NCBI RefSeq assembly: GCF_000482865.1
Contig: NZ_AXWW01000017.1
Span: 50,761-114,760, forward strand
Length of the DNA stretch: 64,000 bases
Source: Actinokineospora inagensis DSM 44258
GTDB taxonomy: Bacteria > Actinomycetota > Actinomycetes > Mycobacteriales > Pseudonocardiaceae
Direction of reading: 5' to 3'
Shown: positions 44,263 through 52,873 of the stretch, piece by piece
Numbering within the stretch: the first letter of the stretch is position 1
Layout of the letters: every line of letters starts with the position of its first letter
Program-made: the position numbers and the translations under genes
Notes under the pieces: model-generated
What the model was told of the DNA's origin: nothing
The model's input: the letters and a program-made list of their open reading frames with translations, nothing else
Database searches by the model: none

Positions 44263-47010
44263 TCAGTGGGCGGCGTCGTTCCAGGAGTGGCCGAAGCCGA
44301 CGGAGATGTCGAGGGGGACGCGGAGGTGGAAGGCGGCGGCCATCTGGGTGCGGACGAGGGATTCGGCTTCGGCGCGCTCGCCCGCGGCGACCTCGAGGAC
44401 GAGTTCGTCGTGGACCTGCAGGAGGGTGCGGGTGCGCAGGCCGGTCTTGGTGAGCTCGCGGTGGACGTTGAGCATGGCGACCTTGATGATGTCGGCGGCG
44501 CTGCCCTGGATGGGGGCGTTGAGCGCCATCCGCTCGGCCATCTCGCGGCGCTGGCGGTTGTCGCTGGTCAGGTCGGGCAGGTAGCGGCGGCGGCCGAACA
44601 GGGTCTCGGTGTAGCCGTCCTTGCGGGCCTTGGCGACCACTTCGTGCAGGTAGTCGCGGACACCGCCGAAGCCCTGGAAGTAGTCGTCCATCAGGCCGCG
44701 GGCCTCCTCGGTGGAGATCCGCAACTGCTGGGACAGGCCGTAGGCGGACAGGCCGTACGCCAGGCCGTAGTTCATCGCCTTGATCTTGGCGCGCTGCTCC
44801 TGGCCGACCGAGGTGGGGTCGACGCCGAAGACGCGGGCGGCGGTGGCGGCGTGGAAGTCGAACCCGGAGTGGAACGCCTCGATCAGGGCGGCGTCCTCGG
44901 ACAGGTGCGCCATGATCCGCATCTCGATCTGGCTGTAGTCGGCGGTGAGCAACTCCGCGTAGTCGGCGCCGACGACGAACGCCTCGCGGATGGTGCGGCC
45001 CGCCTCGGTGCGGATCGGGATGTTCTGCAGGTTCGGCTCGGTCGAGGACAGCCGACCGGTGGCGGCGATGGTCTGGTTGAACGTCGTGTGGATGCGGCCG
45101 TCCTCGGACACCGACTTGATCAGGCCCTCGACGGTGACCCGCAGCCGGGTGGCGTCCCGGTGCTCCAGCATGTGCGCCAGGAACGGGTGCTGGGTGGTCT
45201 CGTAGAGCGTGGTGAGCGCCTCGGCGTCGGTCGTGTAGCCGGTCTTGGTGCGCTTGGTCTTGGGCATCTGCAGCTCGTCGAACAGCACGACCTGCAACTG
45301 CTTGGGCGAACCGAGGTTGATTTCCTTGCCGATCACGTCGAACGCGGCCCGCTCGGCATCGCGCACCCGGGCGGCGAACTCGGACTCCAGGACCTCCAGC
45401 CGCTCCGTGTCGACGGCGATGCCGACGGCCTCCAGGTCGGCCAGCACCCGCAGCAGCGGCAGCTCCATGTCGGTGAGCAGCCCGGCCTGCCCGGTCTCGG
45501 CGAGCGCCGTGTCCAGCGCGTCGGCCAGTTCGGCGATGGCGCGGGCGCGCAGGATCTCCCCCGCGGCCAGCTTGCGCTCGTCCTCGCCCTCCTCGTCGAG
45601 CAGGGACAACTGCTGCTCGCCGTCGCCGTCCTCGACCCGCAGTTCGCGCTGCAGGTACCGCAGGACCAGGTCGTCGAGGTTGAAGGTGCGCTGGCCGGGC
45701 CGGACCAGGTACGCGGCGAGCGCGGTGTCGGTGGCCAGGCCGTGCAGCGCCCAGCCGCGGTGCCGGATGGCGTGCAAGGACCGTTTGACGTCGTGCGCGA
45801 GCTTCGGGCACTCCGGGTCGTCGAGCCAGGCGCTGAACGCGGTCTCGTCCTCCTCGGTGAGCGCGGTGACGTCGACGTACACGCCCTCACCGCCCGCCGT
45901 GGCGAGCGCGACCGACTTGAGCTCCACGGCCTGACCGGACACCCCGGTCGGCGTGTCCCGGAACGAGAGCCCGATGCGGGTCCCGACGGGCGCGTGCCTG
46001 GCCAGCCAGCCGGGCAGCTCCCCCGCCGCGAGCGCGCCGCCACTGACCTCGAACCCCTCCTCGGCCTCCGGCTCGGCGGTGGACAGCGTCTGGAACAGCC
46101 GGTCGCGCAGCACCCGGAACTCCAGCTCGTCGAACAGCCGGTGCACCGCGTCCCGATCCCAGTCGCGCACCACCAGGTCGTCCGGGACGACACCGAGCGG
46201 GACGTCCCGGACCAGCTCGGTGAGCTGCCGGTTGAGCAGCACGTTGGCCAGGTTCGCCCGCAGCGAGTCGCCCACCTTGCCCTTGACCTCGTCCACCCGG
46301 TCCACCAGGTCGCCGAGCGAGCCGAACTGCTGGATCCACTTGGTGATGGTCTTCTCGCCGACGCCGGGGACCTTCGGCAGGTTGTCGCTGGGGTCCCCGC
46401 GCAGCGCAGCGAAGTCCGGGTACTGGGCGGCGGTCACCCCGTACTTCTCCAGGACCAGGTCCGGGGTGAACCGGGCCAACTCGGACACGCCCTTCACCGG
46501 GTACAGCACGGTGACGTCCTCGGTGACCAACTGCAGCGCGTCCCGGTCGCCGGTGCAGATCGAGACCCGGTAGCCCTCGGCGGTGGCCAGCGTGGTGAGC
46601 GTGGCGATGAGGTCGTCCGCCTCGTAGTTGTCCAGCGACAGCCGCTGGATGTTCAGCGTGGTCAGCACCTCCTCGATCAGGCTGACCTGCCCCTTGAACT
46701 CGTCCGGACTGGCACTGCGGTTCGCCTTGTACTCGGCGTACTGCTCAGTGCGGAACGTCTTGCGCGACACGTCGAAGCACACGGCCAGGTGCGTGGGGGC
46801 CTCGTCGCGCAGCAGGTTGATCAGCATGGAGGTGAAGCCGTAGACCGCGTTGGTGTGCTGGCCGGTGCCGGTTTGGAAGTTCTCCTTCGGCAGCGCGAAG
46901 AACGCCCGGTACGCCATCGAGTGGCCATCGATGAGCAGCAACCGACGGGCATCGGTCGCGGCGGTCGCGGCGCGGGTCGTCGTGGCGTGGGTCTCAGTCT
47001 TCGCGGGCAC
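44263..47010 (-). CDS. polA: DNA polymerase I
   Basis: A 915-residue repair and Okazaki-fragment polymerase. The 5'-3' exonuclease domain is at ~22-310 (LLIDGHSMAYRAFFAL, KGVSEL, GDPSDNLPKVPGVGEKTI). A central 3'-5' exonuclease-like domain (~330-520) lacks the usual DxE pair, as in other actinobacteria, so proofreading is probably absent. The polymerase domain has motif A DYSQIEMRIMAHL, motif B RAKIKAMNYGLAYG and motif C QVHDELVLEV (Asp868, Glu869). It starts at GTG 47010. It is divergent from the thioesterase gene, with 44 bases between starts. Confidence 0.98.
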   Translation of the reverse strand: MPAKTETHATTTRAATAATDARRLLLIDGHSMAYRAFFALPKENFQTGTGQHTNAVYGFTSMLINLLRDEAPTHLAVCFDVSRKTFRTEQYAEYKANRSASPDEFKGQVSLIEEVLTTLNIQRLSLDNYEADDLIATLTTLATAEGYRVSICTGDRDALQLVTEDVTVLYPVKGVSELARFTPDLVLEKYGVTAAQYPDFAALRGDPSDNLPKVPGVGEKTITKWIQQFGSLGDLVDRVDEVKGKVGDSLRANLANVLLNRQLTELVRDVPLGVVPDDLVVRDWDRDAVHRLFDELEFRVLRDRLFQTLSTAEPEAEEGFEVSGGALAAGELPGWLARHAPVGTRIGLSFRDTPTGVSGQAVELKSVALATAGGEGVYVDVTALTEEDETAFSAWLDDPECPKLAHDVKRSLHAIRHRGWALHGLATDTALAAYLVRPGQRTFNLDDLVLRYLQRELRVEDGDGEQQLSLLDEEGEDERKLAAGEILRARAIAELADALDTALAETGQAGLLTDMELPLLRVLADLEAVGIAVDTERLEVLESEFAARVRDAERAAFDVIGKEINLGSPKQLQVVLFDELQMPKTKRTKTGYTTDAEALTTLYETTQHPFLAHMLEHRDATRLRVTVEGLIKSVSEDGRIHTTFNQTIAATGRLSSTEPNLQNIPIRTEAGRTIREAFVVGADYAELLTADYSQIEMRIMAHLSEDAALIEAFHSGFDFHAATAARVFGVDPTSVGQEQRAKIKAMNYGLAYGLSAYGLSQQLRISTEEARGLMDDYFQGFGGVRDYLHEVVAKARKDGYTETLFGRRRYLPDLTSDNRQRREMAERMALNAPIQGSAADIIKVAMLNVHRELTKTGLRTRTLLQVHDELVLEVAAGERAEAESLVRTQMAAAFHLRVPLDISVGFGHSWNDAAH

Positions 47011-47054
47011 GGTTCGAGTCTAGGGTGGGGCACCGACACCTTTCGGAGGACCCA

Positions 47055-47483
47055 GTGAGCGGGATCGACCACAGCAGGCTGCCGGGAGCACGCCCGGAGT
47101 TCGCCGACCAATTCCTGCCGGACAAACTCGGCATCGAGATCACCGACTGGACCCCCGACCGCCTCATCGGGACCATGCCGGTCAAGGGCAACCTCCAGCC
47201 CTACGGCCTCCTCCACGGCGGCGCGAACGCCGTACTCGCCGAAACCCTCGGCTCAGTGGCCGCCACCCTCAACGCCCCCGAAGGCAAACTGGCAGTCGGC
47301 CTCGAACTCTCCTGCACCCACCACCGAGCCGCCCGCACCGGCCTCGTCACCGGCGTGTGCATACCGCTCCACCTGGGCCGCACCACATCGACATTCGAAA
47401 TCGTCATCACCAACGACGAAGGCAAACGAACCTGCACCGCCCGCCTGACCTGCGTGACGGTGAACAAAGCACCTGGGGACTGA
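47055..47483 (+). CDS. PaaI-type hotdog-fold acyl-CoA thioesterase
   Basis: A 142-residue hotdog enzyme. GTG 47055 has GGAGGACCCA upstream. The active-site region is LLHGGANAVLAETLGSVAA near 54-72, with the conserved HGG loop and catalytic-type Glu. Genes of this family often sit divergent to polA in actinobacteria (as in the Rv1627c-Rv1629 area). Substrate not known; probably an acyl-CoA. Its 3' half is A/C-rich on the coding strand, matching the adjoining repeat locus. An intrinsic terminator follows. Confidence 0.92.
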   Translation: MSGIDHSRLPGARPEFADQFLPDKLGIEITDWTPDRLIGTMPVKGNLQPYGLLHGGANAVLAETLGSVAATLNAPEGKLAVGLELSCTHHRAARTGLVTGVCIPLHLGRTTSTFEIVITNDEGKRTCTARLTCVTVNKAPGD

Positions 47484-47499
47484 AAGTCGCTCCACACAC

Positions 47500-47536
47500 A
47501 GCCCATCCGCAACAGCGGATGGGCTTTATTTCTTTA
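47500..47536 (+). terminator. Intrinsic terminator after the thioesterase gene
   Basis: AGCCCATCCGC (47500-47510) pairs with GCGGATGGGCT (47515-47525) around an AACA loop, followed by TTATTTCTTT. It lies 17 bases after the stop codon. Confidence 0.93.
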
Positions 47537-47557
47537 ACCCCCAACCACACACCCCTC

Positions 47558-47700
47558 ATCGACGAAGCTCCACTCTCGCACCGCGCTCTTCGAGACCCCA
47601 CGCAAATCGACGAAGCTCCACTCTCGCACCGCACCCCGAGAAACCCACCCCGAATCGACGAAGCCCCACCCCCGCGCCGCGCGCCTCGGGACCCGCCGAC
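47558..47700 (-). repeat. T array, locus D left arm (three units, inverted)
   Basis: On the minus strand there are three ~48 bp units of the T type, each ending CTTCGTCGAT or close to it. They are the mirror image of those at 48272-48380. The plus strand is A/C-rich here. Confidence 0.8.
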
Positions 47701-47707
47701 ACCAACC

Positions 47708-47855
47708 GCCCGTTGTGGTGAAGTTGTTTTGTTTGGGGGGAGCGGTGGCCTAAGCCGGCGGGCGGGTAAGGCCACGCTTTCCAGTGGCCCCGCCTTTTTG
47801 CCTTACCCAGGCTGCCGCTAGGGGCCCCAAACAAAACAACTTCACCACAACGGGC
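47708..47855 (-). mobile_element. Element M, copy 2 (148 bp, inverted relative to copy 1)
   Basis: Perfect 31 bp terminal inverted repeats, 47708-47738 and 47825-47855. Compared with copy 1, the outer part of the arms reads GCCCGTTGTGGTG instead of GCCCGCTGGGGTG, and the change is present in both arms. The interior is the reverse complement of copy 1's. Non-coding. Confidence 0.8.
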
Positions 47856-47867
47856 ACTACAGCTTTA

Positions 47868-48103
47868 ATCTGGCGCCCATGGCCGGCGTCGCCGAAGGCG
47901 ACCAGGCCGACCCCCGAGCGCAGCGAGGCCCAGAGACCCCTCACACCAAGATCAACCCGGACGAAAGCCCCCGAATACACAGCCTAGACGAACCCACCGA
48001 CAGTCTCGGGGGCATGAGGGCCCACGCAGGGACTCTGAGCCTCGGCTGCGCCTCGAGACTCGGCCTTGTCGCCTGGCGGCGACGCCGGCCATTGGCGCCA
48101 GAT
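47868..48103. repeat. Locus D centre: Q (minus), P (minus), Q (plus)
   Basis: Module Q on the minus strand at 47868-47940, one P copy on the minus strand at 47946-47990, then a second Q on the plus strand at about 48022-48103. These join two outward-pointing half-loci, so the region from 47.56 to 48.38 kb is one large imperfect palindrome. Confidence 0.8.
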
Positions 48104-48115
48104 AAAAGCGGTGGT

Positions 48116-48263
48116 GCCCGTTGTGGTGAAGTTGTTTTGTTTGGGGCCCCTAGCGGCAGCCTGGGTAAGGCAAAAAGGCGGGGCCACTGGAAAGCGTGGC
48201 CTTACCCGCCCGCCGGCTTAGGCCACCGCTCCCCCCAAACAAAACAACTCCACCACAACGGGC
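48116..48263 (+). mobile_element. Element M, copy 3 (148 bp)
   Basis: 31 bp terminal inverted repeats, 48116-48146 and 48233-48263, with one mismatch in the right arm (AACTC for AACTT). Same orientation as copy 1 but with copy 2's GCCCGTTGTGG arm type. It is 260 bp from copy 2, in inverted orientation. Confidence 0.8.
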
Positions 48264-48271
48264 GGTTGGTG

Positions 48272-48380
48272 TCGGCGGGTCCCGAGGCGCGCGGTGCAGG
48301 TTGGCGGACTTCGTCGATATGGGGTGGGTTTCTCGGGGTGCGGTGCAAGAGTGGAGCTTCGTCGATGGGGGCGTGGGTTT
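48272..48380 (+). repeat. T array, locus D right arm (two and a half units)
   Basis: Two full units and one partial unit of the T type, with GGCGGGTCCCGAGGCGCG and CTTCGTCGAT. The first unit is nearly identical to the first unit of locus C. No gene is seen between here and the livF terminator. Confidence 0.8.
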
Positions 48381-48425
48381 TGGGCGTGCGGTGCGTAGAG
48401 GTGTTGGGGAGCTGTAAAATGTAGA

Positions 48426-48459
48426 AAGGGCCGCGCCACTGGTGTGGCGCGGCCCCTTG
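48426..48459 (-). terminator. Terminator of the liv operon
   Basis: GGGCCGCGCCAC (48428-48439) pairs with GTGGCGCGGCCC, a 12 bp GC stem with a short loop. Read on the minus strand it is followed by TTTCTACATTTTAC. It lies 16 bases past the livF stop. Confidence 0.88.
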
Positions 48460-48474
48460 GGATCTGACAGAAAA

Positions 48475-49188
48475 TCAGCCTTCGCCGAGGTATGCGGCGC
48501 GGACTCGTTGGTCGGCCAGTAGGTCGCGGCCTGGGCCTTCCAGTGTGGTCCGGCCCAGGTCGACCACGTAGCCGCGGTCGGATAGGGCTAGGGCGGCTAG
48601 GGCGTTTTGCTCCACCAGGAGGATTGTGGTGCCCTGGGATTGGAGTTCGCGGATTGTGTCGAAGATGCGTTGCGTCATGATCGGTGAGAGGCCCATGGAG
48701 GGTTCGTCGAGCATGAGCAGGCGGGGTTTGGACATCATGGCTCGGCCGATGGCGAGCATTTGTTGTTCGCCGCCGGAGAAGAGGCCTGCTTTTTGGTGGC
48801 GGCGTTGGCCGAGGACCGGGAAAAGGTCGTACACCCTGGACATGTCCGCCGCGACGCCGTTGTCCTTGCGGACGTAGGCGCCGAGGTGGAGGTTTTCCTC
48901 GACCGTCATCCGGCCGAACAGGCGCCTGCCTTCCGGGCAGTGCGCGATGCCGCGGCCGAGGATGGTGTGGGCGGGGAGTTTCTCGATCGGCTGGTCCTCG
49001 AACCGGACGGTGCCGGATTTGGGGCGCAGCAGACCGGAGATGGTGCGCAGGGTCGTTGTCTTTCCCGCGCCGTTGCTGCCGATGAGGCTGACGATCTGGC
49101 CTTCGGCAACGCTGAAGGACACGTCGCGGACGGCTTCGATGGCGCCGTAGGCGACGCTGAGGTTGGTGACCTCGAGCAGGGGGCTCAC
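48475..49188 (-). CDS. livF: Branched-chain amino acid ABC transporter ATP-binding protein LivF
   Basis: A 237-residue ATPase. Walker A is IGSNGAGKTT (Lys43), the signature FSGGEQQMLAIGRAM near 138-152 and Walker B RLLMLDEPSMGLSP near 156-169. The TIL.RGIAHCPEGRRLFGRMTV stretch is typical of LivF. It starts at GTG 49188, overlapping the livG stop by 4 bases. Last gene of livK-H-M-G-F. Its 3' part is G/T-rich on the plus strand, continuing the bias of locus D. Confidence 0.96.
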   Translation of the reverse strand: MSPLLEVTNLSVAYGAIEAVRDVSFSVAEGQIVSLIGSNGAGKTTTLRTISGLLRPKSGTVRFEDQPIEKLPAHTILGRGIAHCPEGRRLFGRMTVEENLHLGAYVRKDNGVAADMSRVYDLFPVLGQRRHQKAGLFSGGEQQMLAIGRAMMSKPRLLMLDEPSMGLSPIMTQRIFDTIRELQSQGTTILLVEQNALAALALSDRGYVVDLGRTTLEGPGRDLLADQRVRAAYLGEG

Positions 49189-50045
49189 TGGTTGCCTCCG
49201 GTGTCCTTGACCTGGGTGTCCGGACCCGCTTCCTCGGTGTACTGGCGGACTTCCGCCTCCACCTCGTCCGGTGGTTTGCCGAGGTAGGCCTCGATGACCC
49301 TGGGGTCGTCGCGGACCACCTCGGGCGCGCCCTCGACCAGCAACTGCCCCTGGACGAGCACGGACACGTGGTCGCACAGCGAGAAGATGAACTTCGTGTC
49401 GTGCTCGATGACCACGACGGCGACCCCGGTCTCCCGGATGGCGAAGATCAACTGCCGGGTGGCCTCGGTCTCCTGCGGGTTCATGCCCGCGGTGGGCTCG
49501 TCGAGCAGCAGCACCGACGGGTCGGTGGCCAGCGCGCGGGCGATCTCGAGCCTGCGCTGGTCGCCGTAGGGCAGGTTGCGGGCGAGTTCGTCGTGGACCT
49601 TCGCGAGGCCGACGAACTCGAGCAGCTCCAGGGCCCTGGTGCGGGCGTCCGCCTCGCCCCTGCGGTACGCGGGGCCGTGGAACAGCGACGCCAGCGGCCC
49701 CTGGCTCATCCGCGCGTGCCGTCCAACCAGGACGTTCTCCAGCGAGGTCATGCTGGGGAACAACCGGATGTTCTGGAACGTGCGAGCCACCCCGGCGACG
49801 GTGACCGACGCCGGGTCGTGCGGCAGGACCCGCCCGCGCAACTGCACACTGCCGGTGGTCGGCGTGTACAGGCCGGTGAGGCAGTTGAAGAACGTCGTCT
49901 TCCCGGCGCCGTTGGGTCCGATCAGGCCGAGGATCTGGCCCTCACCGAGCTGCAGGCTGACGTTGGACAACGCGGTCAGGCCGCCGAAGACCATCGACAC
50001 CTCGTTGGCGACCAGCACCGGCGCCTTGGTGGCCGGGGCGCTCAT
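49185..50045 (-). CDS. livG: Branched-chain amino acid ABC transporter ATP-binding protein LivG
   Basis: A 286-residue ATPase with Walker A GPNGAGKTT (43-51), ARTFQNIRLFPSMTSLENV, the LivG-type signature LPYGDQRRLEIARAL and Walker B SVLLLDEPTAGMNP. A ~30-residue acidic extension at the C-terminus (EVEAEVRQYTEEAGPDTQ) is longer than in E. coli LivG. Stop and start overlaps with livF and livM are 4 bases each. Pairs with LivF as the motor of the importer. Confidence 0.96.
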   Translation of the reverse strand: MSAPATKAPVLVANEVSMVFGGLTALSNVSLQLGEGQILGLIGPNGAGKTTFFNCLTGLYTPTTGSVQLRGRVLPHDPASVTVAGVARTFQNIRLFPSMTSLENVLVGRHARMSQGPLASLFHGPAYRRGEADARTRALELLEFVGLAKVHDELARNLPYGDQRRLEIARALATDPSVLLLDEPTAGMNPQETEATRQLIFAIRETGVAVVVIEHDTKFIFSLCDHVSVLVQGQLLVEGAPEVVRDDPRVIEAYLGKPPDEVEAEVRQYTEEAGPDTQVKDTGGNQ

Positions 50046-51862
50046 CGGGTCGCCCCCTGCGGGCTGTCGGGCACGTTGAGCTCCTCGATGGGTACGCCGC
50101 CTTCGGCCTCACCGGCCAACTCGGCCCTGCGGTGCCGGTCGGGCACGATGCCCTGCGGGCGGAACCGCATGATCAGCACGAGCGCCAGGCCGAACAGCAG
50201 CAGCCGGTAGTCGGAGAAGTCGCGCAGTTTCTCCGGCAGGATCAGCAGCAGCGACGCGCCGATCACCGCGCCCGGGATGGTGCCCATGCCGCCGAGGATG
50301 ACCGCGGCGAGCAGGGTGACCGACTCGGGGAACTGGAAGCTGTCGTAGGCGACGGTGGACGTCTTGTGCGCGAAGACCGAACCCGCCAGTCCGGCCAGGG
50401 TCGCGCCGATGAGGAAGGCGAGGATCTTCGCCTGCCCGGTCTTGATGCCCATCGCCCGCGCCGCGTCCTCGTCCTCGCGGATGGCGATCCAGGCCCGGCC
50501 GATGCGCGAGTTCTTCAGGTTCGCGAACACCAGCATGACCACGGACACCAGCACGATGATCAGCACGTAGTACAGGACACCCGAGGGCAGTTGGACACCG
50601 CCGATGGTGAACGACTCGTCGAAGCTCGCGCCGAACCAACTGATCGGTGGGACGCCGGGGATGGCGTTGGCGCCGCCGGTCAGCCCGCCGATGTTGTTCT
50701 GCGCGGCCTTCTTGAAGATCTCACCGAAGGCGAGGGTGACGATGGCGAGGTAGTCGCCGCGCACCCGCAGCGTCGGCGAGCCGACGATCGCGCCGAACAC
50801 GCCCGCGACCGTCGCCGAGACCAGCGCGGCGACGACGAACGGCAAGTGGATGTGGAACTCGGCGGCCGCCGCACCGGACAGGTTCGCCGCCACGAACGCG
50901 CCGATGCCGAGGAACGCCACGTACCCGAGGTCGAGCAGCCCCGCCAGGCCGACGACGATGTTGAGGCCGATCGCGGTCGCGGCGTAGACGCCGATGTTGG
51001 CCGCGATGGTCATCCAGTAGTCGGTACCCGCTTCGGTGAACGGCAGCGCGAGCGCGGCCAGCAGCAGGACCAACACGCTGAACAGCTTGTGGTCGTCCGA
51101 GACCGCGGAGAGCCAGCCCGCGAAACCGATCGCGTGCAGCGCGCCGAACAGCCCCGCGAAGAACACGAGCAGGGACAAGAAGATGGGGCCGGAGTAGGTG
51201 GTCGAGCCGCCGCCGGAGTCGCTGCCCGAGTTGAGCAGGCGGGCCACGGCGAACAGCAGGACCAGGAAGGACACCAGCAGAGCCGCGTAGGCGACCAGGC
51301 GCGGGACCTTGGTGTTCCACCGCGGCAGCGGCTCCAGGTCACCGGCCTTGCTCACGAAGAACAGCACCAGCGACGCCACCAGGGTCACGATGCCGCCGAA
51401 CGCGAACGCGCCGTCGGCGGCGGTGATCGCACCGAACCCACCGCCGTCGATCAACGGGAAGATCGTGTTGACCAGCGCGACCCCGGCGAGGCCGAGGCCG
51501 AGCGCGCGCAGCACCCGGCGCACCGGGATCCTGGGCACGAAGCTCAACGCGATCGCGGCGACGCCGGTGATCAGGGTGAACAGCCGGAAGCCGGTCACCG
51601 CGAACGGGGCGTCGAAGAACTGCAGGGTGGCCAGGTCCGGGTAGGGACCGTCGTTCAACGGGAAGGTCACCCAGGGCAGCAGGGCACCGACGACCGCGAG
51701 CACACCGCCCGCGATGGCCAGCGGCCGCACCAGCCCGGGTCGGCCGCCGAGGAACCGGGCCAGCGCACGGTACCCGGTGACCAGCAACCAGATGACGAGC
51801 AGACCGGCCGCCACGTAGAGCAGGAACTGGCCGAGCCAGGACCAGCCAGGGGGAATGTTCAC
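50042..51862 (-). CDS. livM: Branched-chain amino acid ABC transporter permease LivM with extra N-terminal membrane region
   Basis: A 606-residue permease, much longer than E. coli LivM (~425). The conserved permease domain lies at about 285-580 (GLAGLLDLGYVAFLGIGAFVAANL; NSRIGRAWIAIREDEDAARAMGIKTGQAKILAF). The first ~270 residues add about six membrane segments, an arrangement known in some actinobacteria. The C-terminus carries an Arg-rich tail (RFRPQGIVPDRHRRAELAG). It starts at ATG 51862, overlapping the livH stop (ATGA). Forms the channel with LivH. Confidence 0.95.
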   Translation of the reverse strand: MNIPPGWSWLGQFLLYVAAGLLVIWLLVTGYRALARFLGGRPGLVRPLAIAGGVLAVVGALLPWVTFPLNDGPYPDLATLQFFDAPFAVTGFRLFTLITGVAAIALSFVPRIPVRRVLRALGLGLAGVALVNTIFPLIDGGGFGAITAADGAFAFGGIVTLVASLVLFFVSKAGDLEPLPRWNTKVPRLVAYAALLVSFLVLLFAVARLLNSGSDSGGGSTTYSGPIFLSLLVFFAGLFGALHAIGFAGWLSAVSDDHKLFSVLVLLLAALALPFTEAGTDYWMTIAANIGVYAATAIGLNIVVGLAGLLDLGYVAFLGIGAFVAANLSGAAAAEFHIHLPFVVAALVSATVAGVFGAIVGSPTLRVRGDYLAIVTLAFGEIFKKAAQNNIGGLTGGANAIPGVPPISWFGASFDESFTIGGVQLPSGVLYYVLIIVLVSVVMLVFANLKNSRIGRAWIAIREDEDAARAMGIKTGQAKILAFLIGATLAGLAGSVFAHKTSTVAYDSFQFPESVTLLAAVILGGMGTIPGAVIGASLLLILPEKLRDFSDYRLLLFGLALVLIMRFRPQGIVPDRHRRAELAGEAEGGVPIEELNVPDSPQGATR

Positions 51863-52788
51863 GCGCGGACCCTTTCCGGCTCACCGAACAGGCCCTGCGG
51901 CCGGAACACCAGTACGACGATCAGCAGGACGAAGATCCACACCAGGTCGTACTCGGTGCCACCGGGGAAGTACTGGCCCGCCATGGTCTTGATGACGCCG
52001 ATGGTGAACCCGCCGATCACCGCGCCCTTGATCGATCCGACTCCGCCGAGCACGGCGGCGGTGAAGGCGAAGATCCCGTTGAGGAAGCCCGCCTCCGTGT
52101 CGACCGTGTTGATGTGGATGCCGTAGAGCACCGCCGCCAGGCCCGCGAGCGCGCCGCCGATGACGAAGGTCAGCACGATGGTGCGGTTGGGGTCGACGCC
52201 CATCAGCCGGGCGGTGTCCGGGTCCTGCGCGGTGGCGCGCATGGCCCGACCCATCCGGGACCGGGTGATGTAGGTCTGCAACAGCACCGCGCCGATGATC
52301 GACACCACCACCAGCAGGATGCCGGTGGACTGGATGACGACCGTGCCGCCGGGGACGGCGAAGGTGATCGCCTTGTCCACGAACGCGCGCGGGACGCTGA
52401 CCGCCGCGGTCGCGCCGGGGAAGAAGTTCCGCACGAACTCCTTGAGCATCACCGACACGCCCAGCGCCGTGATCAACGGCGCCAACCGCGGCGCGTTGCG
52501 CAGCGGCCGGTAGGCGAAGCGCTCCATCAGCACCGCGAGCACCACGGCGACGAGCACCGCGCCGACGAGCATGCACGGCAGGGCGATCTGCCAGGTGCCC
52601 TGCCAACTCTGCGGGATGAACCACTTGTAGGTGGCGAGCGCACCGAACACGCTCACCATGAACACCTCGCCGTGCGCGAAGTTGATCAGTTGAATAATGC
52701 CGTACACCATCGTGTAGCCCAGGGCGATGAGCGCGATCAGCGCGCCCAGCACCAGGCCGCTAGTTAGCTGCTGTAGCAGCGTGGCCAC
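51859..52788 (-). CDS. livH: Branched-chain amino acid ABC transporter permease LivH
   Basis: A 309-residue membrane protein with about eight helices. Typical LivH features: GLVLGALIALIALGYTMVYG, LINFAHGEVFMVSVFGAL, RSRMGRAMRATAQDPDTARLMGVD and AAVLGGVGSIKGAVIGGF. I chose GTG 52788 because GGAGGTAGAA lies just before it. It is 85 bases downstream of the binding-protein gene, a gap that may allow the binding protein to be made in excess. Confidence 0.96.
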   Translation of the reverse strand: MATLLQQLTSGLVLGALIALIALGYTMVYGIIQLINFAHGEVFMVSVFGALATYKWFIPQSWQGTWQIALPCMLVGAVLVAVVLAVLMERFAYRPLRNAPRLAPLITALGVSVMLKEFVRNFFPGATAAVSVPRAFVDKAITFAVPGGTVVIQSTGILLVVVSIIGAVLLQTYITRSRMGRAMRATAQDPDTARLMGVDPNRTIVLTFVIGGALAGLAAVLYGIHINTVDTEAGFLNGIFAFTAAVLGGVGSIKGAVIGGFTIGVIKTMAGQYFPGGTEYDLVWIFVLLIVVLVFRPQGLFGEPERVRA

Positions 52789-52873
52789 TTCTACCTCCAA
52801 GAGTGGCGGGGGCAAGCCGCCTGCCTGCCCCCGCCACGGTCCAGCTGTGGGTCAACTACTGAAGTGGTGCGGC

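Noticed and set aside
44193-44264. Long-loop inverted repeat GATCCCC / GGGGATC near the polA stop
   Set aside because: The loop exceeds 40 bases and one arm overlaps the stop region; too weak to call a terminator.
44191-47058. A 955-codon open frame opposite polA
   Set aside because: Antisense shadow of polA, with composition dictated by polA's codons.
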